Part shown: in pieces, positions 43,631-49,319 of the stretch | How positions within the stretch are numbered: the stretch's first letter is position 1 | How the letters are laid out: each line of letters opens with the position of its first letter | Source: Eledone cirrhosa | Taxonomy: Eukaryota; Mollusca; Cephalopoda; Octopoda; Eledonidae | DNA: 64,000 nucleotides | Direction of reading: 5' to 3' | NCBI GenBank assembly: GCA_964016885.1 | Contig: OZ024742.1 | Span: forward strand, 360,785,936 to 360,849,935 | Notes under the pieces: generated by a model | What the model was told of the DNA's origin: nothing | Databases searched by the model: none | Seen by the model: only the letters and a program-made list of their open reading frames with translations | Made by a program: the position numbers and the translations under genes

Positions 43631-43990
43631 CATCATCATCATCATCCAGTTTTTGATGATGCAGGACACAATCCCTAAGTAGGGGTGGGTCCTGCCTGAC
43701 ATTGCTCCTTAGCATCTTGCTCCATCAATATTTGTCTGCCATTCTGACTTGGGCCAAGCCTAACTTGATCCTGATGGATATCCTCCATGTAAGTCATTTT
43801 TGTTCTTCGTGAGCCTCTACTGCCTTCTGGATTGACATTCATCAAGTTGCTGATCTAACCCTCACGGCACTTGACATGGCAGTACCAACACATGCGTCTC
43901 ATGTGAAGCACATCCCTGAGGTCGTCCATCAGCAGTCTTTTCAGGAACTCAGTTGAGCTGACATCATCCTGGACGTTAAACGATGATGAT
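43631..43990. mobile_element. Dispersed repeat with CAT/GAT ends and an RT-like relic
   Basis: The stretch begins with five CAT triplets (43631-43645) and ends with GGACGTTAAACGATGATGAT. That ending matches the ends of other repeats in this island, for example the SINE tail at 44304-44330. Between them lies about 320 bp, including the minus-strand relic at 43855-43962 that resembles the end of a reverse transcriptase. I interpret this as a decayed interspersed repeat. Its full length and family cannot be settled without comparing genome copies. Confidence 0.5.
43855..43962 (-). pseudogene. Possible non-LTR retrotransposon RT C-terminal relic
   Basis: Read on the minus strand, 35 codons followed by TAG include the stretch DLRDVLHMRRMCWYCHV. 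This resembles the L-R-W-Y/F-G-H-V motif near the C-terminus of many invertebrate endonuclease/reverse-transcriptase proteins. In those proteins an Arg-rich helix precedes the motif and more Arg follows it. Here the usual Leu-Arg before Trp is Met-Cys, Gly is replaced by Cys, and a stop comes soon after, so any copy would be dead. No RT catalytic motif is visible nearby. The resemblance is short and could be coincidental. Confidence 0.3.
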
Positions 43991-43999
43991 GGAGGCACA

Positions 44000-44010
44000 T
44001 GGCTTAGTGG
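44000..44010 (+). promoter_or_regulatory. Box A of the SINE internal Pol III promoter
   Basis: TGGCTTAGTGG fits the eukaryotic tRNA box A pattern TRGCNNAGYNGG with one base fewer before the final GG. It lies about 10 bp from the start of the tRNA-like head, as expected for a type 2 Pol III promoter. Activity is not shown by sequence alone. Confidence 0.65.
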
Positions 44011-44043
44011 TTAGAGCATTGGCCTTGCAATCGAAAGGTTGTG

Positions 44044-44054
44044 AGTTCAATTCT
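44044..44054 (+). promoter_or_regulatory. Box B of the SINE internal Pol III promoter
   Basis: AGTTCAATTCT matches the box B consensus GGTTCGANTCC at seven of ten defined positions. It lies 33 bp after box A, a normal tRNA spacing. The G-to-A changes suggest an ageing copy with deaminated CpG. Confidence 0.6.
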
Positions 44055-44133
44055 CAGACCGGGTGATGTGTTGTTTCCTTGAGCAAGACACTTTATTTCA
44101 CATTGCTCCAGTTTACTCAGCTGTAGAAATGAG

Positions 44134-44159
44134 ATGATAGGGACTGGGGTCCCTATCAT
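44134..44159. repeat. Perfect 11-bp hairpin in the SINE body
   Basis: ATGATAGGGAC at 44134-44144 is the exact reverse complement of GTCCCTATCAT at 44149-44159, with a 4-base loop (TGGG). It sits at the junction between the tRNA-related part and the tail that is shared with other elements. Confidence 0.85.
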
Positions 44160-44330
44160 TCCACTGCAAAGTGGTCGTGGAGGTGCCACGGCAAAAAAGC
44201 ACCCAGCACTCACTGTAAATGAGGTTGGTGTTAGGAAGGGCATCCAGCTGTAGAAATCAAGGCAGAATCAGTTCCTGTCCCACCCTTGCAAGCAGGGAAA
44301 AGCGGACGTAAAATGATGATGATGATGATG

Positions 44331-44629
44331 TCATTTTAATGTCTGCTTTCCCTACTAGGAAGGGTTGGATGGGTCTATATCGACCAAGTCCTTACTGAAA
44401 CAGAGCAACTGATGTGGGTCTCGGGCTTATCTGAGCACTCGGTAGAGCGTGAGAATGTATGTGAAATGCAGGCCCTCGGCTGTGGCGAATGTATGCTAAC
44501 AAGATGTGGGTCCCTGGCTTATCTGAGCACTCAGTAGGGTGTAGGCTCCCAGCCCCCTGAGTGGTCAGTAGGTCTGATATGTGAAGACCTGTCCAGCCCT
44601 TGCTTGCAAGGAAAACAGACATTAAATGA
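44331..44629. mobile_element. Element with about 45-bp imperfect terminal inverted repeats
   Basis: The left end (44331-44375) and the reverse complement of the right end (44586-44629) align over about 45 bp, sharing TCATTT(T)AATGTCTG, TTTCC, AAGGG and GGTC. Each end contains the same palindromic core (CCTACTAGGAAGG on the left, CCTTGCTTGCAAGG on the right). GAT triplets flank the element on both sides. The interior has an imperfect duplication about 102 bp apart (44411-44450 and 44513-44552, each with GATGTGGGTC and CTTATCTGAGCACTC). No transposase is encoded, so this is at most a non-autonomous element. Alternatively, two convergent copies of the same tail module bracket unrelated sequence. 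Confidence 0.55.
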
Positions 44630-44642
44630 TGATGATGATATA

Positions 44643-44696
44643 GCAGTGTCATAGTATCTGGACACTATGGCAGTGTCATAGTATCTGGACATTATG
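44643..44696 (+). repeat. 27-bp unit, two tandem copies
   Basis: A 27-bp unit beginning GCAGTGTCATAGTATCTGG occurs at 44643 and again at 44670. There is one C/T difference (GACACTATG against GACATTATG). A weaker echo, AGTACCATAGTA, follows. Confidence 0.8.
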
Positions 44697-44828
44697 GGAG
44701 TACCATAGTAGTTTAACGAACCTAAGACATGGGTATGTCATGACTTCACACCTACAACTCTATCAGGAACTACAAATCCAGCCATCATAGCATCATACTA
44801 TGATTTAGCAGAAGACATCTAAAAACAG
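44697..44828. other. AT-rich spacer with nothing recognised
   Basis: I see no repeat, RNA or coding signal in this stretch between the 27-bp duplication and the diverged duplicate that follows. Confidence 0.4.
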
Positions 44829-45160
44829 GGTTTGTTAATTCAAATGTTTGTTGTATCTTTTTAGTGGACAGATAAACATGAACATTTGCTCTAAACTAAA
44901 GACTTTAACCCTTTAGCATTTACATTACTCTATATTTACTATTGTATTTTCATGGCAAACACTTTATCTCACATAATTATCTCACATAATATCAAATCTA
45001 CGAGATTCTGATATTATTTATTTTGAGAACAAGTATGAGTGGCCAGTTACAGCTGGTTTCAACAGAAAGAGGTGAACAAATTCTGGCCGGTTATGGCCAG
45101 TTTAAATGCTAAAGGGTTAATTTCTAATGTGATACAGTCATAATAATGTTTTGTACTTTT
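44829..45160 (+). repeat. Diverged direct duplicate, copy A, interrupted by a MITE
   Basis: The part before the MITE (44829-44904, starting GGTTTGTTAATTCAAATG) and the part after it (45121 to about 45160, with GTGATACAGTCATAAT) together parallel copy B at 45191-45304. Copy B reads GGTTTCTTAATTCAAATG and later GTGATGCAGTCATAAT. The two copies are clearly related but differ at many bases and small indels. The MITE lies inside copy A only. Confidence 0.7.
44905..45120. mobile_element. piggyBac-like MITE with TTAA target duplication
   Basis: TTAA at 44905-44908 and 45117-45120 flanks a 208-bp element (44909-45116). Its 14-bp terminal inverted repeats are perfect: CCCTTTAGCATTTA at the left, and TAAATGCTAAAGGG at the right. 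A TTAA target duplication and TIRs starting CCC are hallmarks of the piggyBac superfamily. The interior is AT-rich on the left and has two GGCCAG(TT) motifs on the right. It has no coding capacity, so it would depend on a transposase supplied elsewhere. The copy-B duplicate at 45191-45304 lacks the insertion. I recall similar CCCTTTAGC-ended repeats in octopus, but have not checked. Confidence 0.8.
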
Positions 45161-45190
45161 CTAGAATATCTTACATATATAGATTCATTT

Positions 45191-45304
45191 GGTTTCTTAA
45201 TTCAAATGTTTATAGTATCTTTACCGCAGAAGTTGTGAAAATTTGATGTAAACTGATGACTAATTTTTAAGGTGATGCAGTCATAATGCTGCTGTGTAGT
45301 TTTG
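45191..45304 (+). repeat. Diverged direct duplicate, copy B, without the MITE
   Basis: It is related to copy A, with shared landmarks AATTCAAATGTTT, TAGTATCTTT against TTGTATCTTT, and CAGTCATAAT. At the place of the MITE insertion it reads GACTAATTTTTAAGGTGATG, containing a TTAA. This makes it an approximate picture of the unoccupied site. Confidence 0.65.
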
Positions 45305-45441
45305 ACACTACACCATACTATATCACACTATTTTACTGTGGTTTCATGTGGTACAGGCCTTTCAGTTAGACAACTGGAATACTCATTAGTGAGGTTGACA
45401 CTAAACCCATTAAAAGAATAATAGTGAGAATATAAATATGT
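45305..45441. other. AT-rich spacer with nothing recognised
   Basis: This is unremarkable AT-rich sequence before the CA-rich microsatellite. I see no gene or known element. Confidence 0.4.
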
Positions 45442-45859
45442 CCATACACACACACACATTCACACACACACACACACATTCACACACATGCATACATTAA
45501 CACACTCACTCACTCACTCACTCACTCACTCACACATACACCCACACATACTCACACACTCACACACACACTCACACACACAAACACTCAAACACTCACA
45601 CACAAACACAAACACTCACACACACTCAAACACTCAAACACTCACACACAAACACAAACACTCAAACACAAACACACTCACACACACAAACACAAACACT
45701 CACACTCACACAAACACTCACACACACACTCACAAACACTCACACACTCACACAAACACTCACACACACTCACACAAAAACACAAACACTCACACAAACA
45801 CTCACACGCACACACACACAAAAACACAAACACTCACACAAACACTCACACGCACACAC

Positions 45860-45892
<33 letters not shown>

Positions 45893-45996
45893 AACATTCA
45901 CACACATACACATTCACACACATACACACAGACATACACACAGATGCAAACACATTCACACACATACACATTCATACACACATACACACACACATC
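45442..45996 (+). repeat. Compound CA-rich microsatellite with (CACT)n core
   Basis: About 555 bp consist almost wholly of CA dinucleotides mixed with CACT, CAAA and CATA steps. A pure (CACT)n run of about 30 bp lies at 45501-45531. From about 45540 there are AAACACTCACAC-type units of irregular length. The open frame here (His/Thr-rich) is an artefact of composition. Confidence 0.95.
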
Positions 45997-46059
45997 TATA
46001 TAAACATCACCAGAAAGGCAAGAATATAAATACATCTACACACATAAACATGTCCATAT

Positions 46060-46168
46060 GTATTCAGATGTGTACACATGCATACATGTCTGTGTGTGTG
46101 TGTGTATGTGTGTGCACATGCATGCATGTGTGTGTGTGTGCATGTATGTGTATGCATGTGTGTATGTA
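46060..46168 (+). repeat. TG-rich microsatellite
   Basis: Repeated TG with ATG and CATG steps (for example at 46088-46115 and 46128-46141) follows the CA tract after about 60 bp of ordinary sequence. On the same strand it is complementary in type to that tract. Confidence 0.9.
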
Positions 46169-46230
46169 ACTACTGTAACAGAAGAATATCAGATGTATAG
46201 TTTAATATATAAATCTGGAAATATATATAT

Positions 46231-46290
46231 CATCATCATCATTTTCATTTCAACATCCGCATTCCTTGCTAGCAAGGGTTGGACAGGTCT
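46231..46290 (+). repeat. Palindromic end-module, solitary copy
   Basis: CATCATCATCATT is followed by about 45 bp, including the perfect palindrome CCTTGCTAGCAAGG (46264-46277), then GTTGGACAGGTCT. This is the module found at the ends of the repeats at 44274-44330, 44331-44375, 44586-44640 and 46751-46806. No partner copy bounds a clear element here, so it may be a truncated insertion. Confidence 0.65.
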
Positions 46291-46635
46291 ACATAAAAAT
46301 AATAATGAAAATTATTGTGTACAGTGCTCAGGTGCATTACAACTCATCAAAGGTGTATGCATAGTACATAGAATAATGTACAAATGTCAGGAAAGTGAAC
46401 AGTGTATGAGTCATGATATACACATGTGTGTATGGAGAGGGAATATCAGGTGTAGTGTTGGCAAGTTTCAAGAAGTATGGAAGTCTTGAAGGATGCAGTG
46501 TCCCAACTGTTAACAACTGATGTAGGTAGTTTGTTCCATGCTTCAGCAAGTGTGAAAAAGTCAATCCTGAAGTGGTAGCTACTCTTTTATTGGTTCCAGT
46601 CATTATACTACAATCATGCTGGGGCATTGCTTTGA
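46291..46635. other. Low-complexity-free spacer, possibly an unrecognised old repeat
   Basis: About 345 bp of ordinary-looking sequence. Both strands carry frames of about 95-140 codons that overlap one another and extend into neighbouring repeats. None has a domain I recognise, so I do not call a gene. It may be part of a dispersed repeat. Confidence 0.35.
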
Positions 46636-46750
46636 TTTAGTCAATTATATCAACCCTAGCACTTATTTATTCTAGTCTGGTGCTTATTTTATCATTCTCT
46701 TGTTGAACTGCTAAGTTACAGGTGATAAACATACACACCTTTATATATAT
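46636..46750 (+). mobile_element. Left fragment of a diverged dispersed repeat
   Basis: The segment contains TCAACCCTAGCACTTATT, GGTGCTTATTTTATC and TTGTTGAACTGCTAAGTTA. I recognise these as the core of a very common cephalopod dispersed repeat. It ends in CACACC and a short TATATA tract, where the next element begins. The typical continuation of that repeat appears at about 47620-47780, so the two may be one old copy split by later insertions. Identification is from memory. Confidence 0.5.
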
Positions 46751-47065
46751 CATCATCATTGTTGTTTAACGTCCATTTTCCACGCTAGCATGGGTAGGAC
46801 GGGCTGTCAGAGGACAGTGTTTTACTCACACAAGGCTGATTTTGTCTTGGTTTCTACAGCTGGATGCCCTTCCTGACACCAACCTCATTTATAGCATGGA
46901 CTGGGCGCTTTTGCCTCGGCACATACATGACCACTTTACAGTGTGCGCTAGGTGCTTTTTGTCATGACAACTACAAGACCACTTTACAGTGTGGACTGGG
47001 TGCTTTTGTCTCAACACCTACATGGCCACTATACAGTGAGAGCTGGGCACTTTTGTTATGGCTCC
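46751..47065 (-). mobile_element. Inverted SINE-tail-related element with expanded 47-bp unit
   Basis: Its start (CATCATCATT, the GTCCATTTTCC palindromic module, then TTTCTACAGCTGGATGCCC and ACACCAACCTCATTTA) is the inverse of the SINE tail at 44160-44330. It is therefore a copy of the same tail in opposite orientation. Where the SINE has one 47-49-bp unit, this element has tandem copies at 46897-46943, 46944-46991 and 46992-47038, plus a partial one to about 47065. Each ends in CCACTTTACAGTG or a variant. No tRNA-like head is visible beyond 47065, so the copy is truncated or belongs to a headless family. Confidence 0.7.
46897..47065 (+). repeat. 47-bp tandem unit, about 3.5 copies
   Basis: Units of 47, 48 and 47 bp plus a partial one each hold a CTGGGTGCTTTT-like start and a GACCACTTTACAGTG-like end. 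The copies differ by roughly a quarter of their bases, so the expansion is not recent. Confidence 0.8.
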
Positions 47066-47222
47066 AGGGAGAGTATCAATCGAAAAAATCAACTTCATTC
47101 ATTCAAAAACCATATCTATTCCCTTACATATGTTTCAAAAGAGATGTCCATCCAACTTTTTGAAATGTTGGGAAACATTTCGCACAATCTGGATAATTCT
47201 CTAATTTCCTTCAAGAATTGTT

Positions 47223-47225
<3 letters not shown>
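47066..47225. other. AT-rich spacer with nothing recognised
   Basis: About 160 bp with no element or gene that I recognise lie between the 47-bp repeats and the TA tract. Confidence 0.4.

Positions 47226-47272
<47 letters not shown>
47226..47272. repeat. (TA)n microsatellite
   Basis: An uninterrupted run of about 23 TA dinucleotides directly abuts the left arm of the perfect inverted repeat. A second, shorter TA tract at about 47506-47524 lies to the right of it. Confidence 0.97.
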
Positions 47273-47277
<5 letters not shown>

Positions 47278-47412
47278 TCAAAATATTAACAAAATAGATA
47301 TTCTTGTGATCAAGTATATTTTATTATACATATTTCAGTATCTCTGAAATATGTATAATAAAATATACTTGATCACAAGAATATCTATTTTGTTAATATT
47401 TTGAATTAATAT
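47270..47412. repeat. Perfect inverted repeat, 69-bp arms, 5-base loop
   Basis: Positions 47270-47338 and 47344-47412 are exact reverse complements of each other over 69 bp. They are separated only by TATCT at 47339-47343. Landmarks in the left arm are ATTAATTCAAAATATTAAC, TTCTTGTGATCAAGTATA and CATATTTCAG. The first mismatch comes just outside, at 47269/47413. The arms are AT-rich but complex, so this is not simple-repeat self-complementarity. It could be a very young fold-back insertion or MITE, a template-switch product at replication, or a cloning or assembly fold-back. A transcript through it would form a hairpin of Dicer-substrate length, but nothing here shows expression. Confidence 0.97.
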
Positions 47413-47619
47413 TAATAACTCTGGAAAACCATGCTTGTTGAGTGCTTCCAATCTATTGTAAAACTCATTCTTTGATTTATTCATTGAACCTTGTTTAACC
47501 TTTAAATATATATATATATATATATGAGAACAAAGTAGAGGTGTTCCATAAGACATTGCTCAATCTTGGTTACAAATGTCTCCCAAACAGTTGGCTCGTG
47601 ATACAGAGTGACGCTCCAG
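47413..47619. other. Spacer containing a short (TA)n tract
   Basis: The stretch is AT-rich and includes about nine TA dinucleotides near 47506-47524. Otherwise I recognise nothing. A 73-codon frame on the minus strand runs into the palindrome and is not supported. Confidence 0.4.
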
Positions 47620-47780
47620 ATCAGATTCCATATATGTGGTGAGCTTCATCAGTTTCCACGTACCAAATCCCACTCAGAAGTCAGTGGTCAGCCTGAGACC
47701 ATTATAAGATACCACACAACACGACTGAAATGAGGAGCACGTGGTTGGGAAGAAAACCCCCTAACACGACTATATAATCT
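47620..47780 (+). mobile_element. Right fragment of a diverged dispersed repeat
   Basis: The pieces CATCAGTTTCCACGTACC, AAATCCCACTCAGAAG and GCACGTGGTTGGGAAG resemble the distal part of the common cephalopod repeat whose proximal part I see at 46636-46750. Divergence is high and the match is from memory. The two parts would be about 870 bp apart because of the inserted element, TA tract and palindrome between them. Confidence 0.45.
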
Positions 47781-47867
47781 ATATATAGATATATTTCTAC
47801 AATATATTTATCTGCTACACTCTTCCTTGCTTGTGCATAAACTACCTGGCTTCGTCATTTACATTAT

Positions 47868-48286
47868 ACACACACACACACATAGATGTACACACACACA
47901 TATAGATGTATACACACACACACACACACACACACATATAGATGTACACACACACACACACACATATATATGTACACATACACACACACATACATGTACA
48001 CACACACACACACATAGATGTACACACACACACATAGATGTACACATACACACATAGATGTACACATACACACACACACACATATATGTACACACACACA
48101 CACAGATGTACACATACACACATGCACACACACATAGATGTACACATACACACACACATAGATGTACGCATATACACACACACATACAGATGTACTCATA
48201 CACACACCATCCTACACACACACATTGGCAATCACACATTCACCATTACACTCCTACTCACCATCACACACACACACACACGTGTG
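47868..48286 (+). repeat. CA microsatellite with repeated TAGATGTA insertions
   Basis: CA dinucleotide runs are interrupted about a dozen times by TAGATGTA or a close relative (TATATGTA, CAGATGTA, TACATGTA), mostly at 20-30-bp spacing. The result is a loose minisatellite. A plain CA run closes it at about 48265-48281. Thr/His and Cys/Val frames on the two strands are composition artefacts. Confidence 0.93.
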
Positions 48287-48295
48287 TTTATAAAA

Positions 48296-48410
48296 GATAT
48301 ATTGTGGATAAAAGTATTGCAGTGTTTCTAACTTTGTTTTTCTTCATATACTGAATACATCTGTCGTGTTACATCATCTCACACACAGCATCTCACACAC
48401 ACAGCATCTC
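48296..48410 (+). repeat. Unique flank plus array start, first copy of a duplication
   Basis: These 115 bp are identical to 49205-49319. They comprise about 77 bp of non-satellite sequence (starting GATATATTGTGGATAAAAG and including CATCTGTCGTGTTACATC) and the first units of the satellite. The identical copy lies 909 bp downstream. Confidence 0.95.
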
Positions 48411-49204
48411 ACACACAGCATCTCACACACAGCATCTCACACACACACAGCATCTCACACACACAGCATCTCACACACACAGCATCTCACACACACAGCA
48501 TCTCACACACAGCATCTCACACACACAGCATCTCACACACAGCATCTCACACACAGCATCTCACACATACAGCATCTTACACACACAGCATCTCACACAC
48601 AGAGCATCTCACACACACAGCATCTCACACACACAGCATCTCACACACACAGCATCTCACACACACAGCATCTCACACACAGCATCTCACACACACAGCA
48701 TCTCACACACACAGCATCTCACACACACAGCATCTCACACACACAGCATCTCACACACACAGCATCTCACACACAGCATCTCACACACACAGCATCTCAC
48801 ACACACAGCATTTCTCACACACAGCATCTCACACACACAGCATCTCACACATACAGCATCTCACACACACAGCATCTCACACACAGCATCTCACACACAC
48901 AGCATCTCACCCATACAGCATCTCACACACAGCATCTCACACACACAGCATCTCACACACACAGCATCTCACACACAGCATCTCACACACACAGCATCTC
49001 ACACATACAGCATCTCACACACACAGCATCTCACACACAGCATCTCACACACACAGCATCTCACACACACAGCATTTCTCACACACAGCATCTCACACAC
49101 ACAGCATCTCACACACACAGCATCTCACACACAGCATCTCACACACACAGCATCTCACACACACAACATCTCACACACACAGCATCTCACACACAGCATC
49201 TCAC
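48372..49204 (+). repeat. CAGCATCTCACACA satellite, first short block
   Basis: About 830 bp of units of 14 and 16 bp (occasionally 18), made of CAGCATCTCA plus two, three or four CA steps. Minor variants include CATTTCTCAC and CATAC. The block ends abruptly at 49204, where the copied unique flank begins. Confidence 0.97.
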
Positions 49205-49319
49205 GATATATTGTGGATAAAAGTATTGCAGTGTTTCTAACTTTGTTTTTCTTCATATACTGAATACATCTGTCGTGTTACATCATCTCACACACAGCAT
49301 CTCACACACACAGCATCTC
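49205..49319 (+). repeat. Unique flank plus array start, second copy of a duplication
   Basis: An exact 115-bp copy of 48296-48410, embedded inside the satellite. The left junction joins a satellite unit (CATCTCAC) to GATATATTG. The right side runs smoothly into satellite units that differ in order from those of the first copy. The array was therefore duplicated as a 909-bp block and then continued to change. Confidence 0.95.

Larger units (their letters stand above)
43991..44330 (+). mobile_element. tRNA-derived SINE with GAT-rich tail
   Basis: The head is tRNA-like, with a box A and a box B 33 bp apart and a D-arm-like GTGGTTAGAGC. TGC sits where an anticodon would be. After the head comes a non-tRNA body with CTTGAGCAAGACACTTTA, which I recall from cephalopod SINEs. 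The tail (about 44160-44330) holds one copy of a 47-49-bp unit and the palindromic end-module, and ends in repeated GAT. The tail is homologous, in inverse orientation, to the element starting at 46751. The 5' end abuts GATGATGAT of the preceding repeat, so the SINE seems inserted in or joined to a GAT tract, and a clean target duplication cannot be defined. It is transcribed, if at all, by RNA polymerase III. Family assignment is from memory. Confidence 0.75.

Noticed and set aside
44001..44062. Functional tRNA gene
   Set aside because: Box A and box B are present, but the acceptor stem does not close and the sequence continues into a SINE body and tail.
44004..44243. 79-codon frame on the minus strand across the SINE
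   Set aside because: It is the antisense of the SINE, and a related frame starting M-P-F-L-T-P-T-S-F appears in the inverted tail copy at 46864. This shows repeat origin, not a gene.
45488..46489. Thr/His-rich and Cys/Val-rich open frames in CA/TG DNA
   Set aside because: Low-complexity composition without any domain. Frames run across microsatellite borders.
46337..46627. 96-codon frame on the minus strand
   Set aside because: No recognisable domain. It overlaps an opposite-strand frame of similar length and lies in a repeat-rich island. A search for copies in the genome would settle it.
47827..48354. Overlapping frames on both strands in the TAGATGTA/CA region
   Set aside because: At least five overlapping frames on two strands come from the same simple repeat. 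None has coding character.
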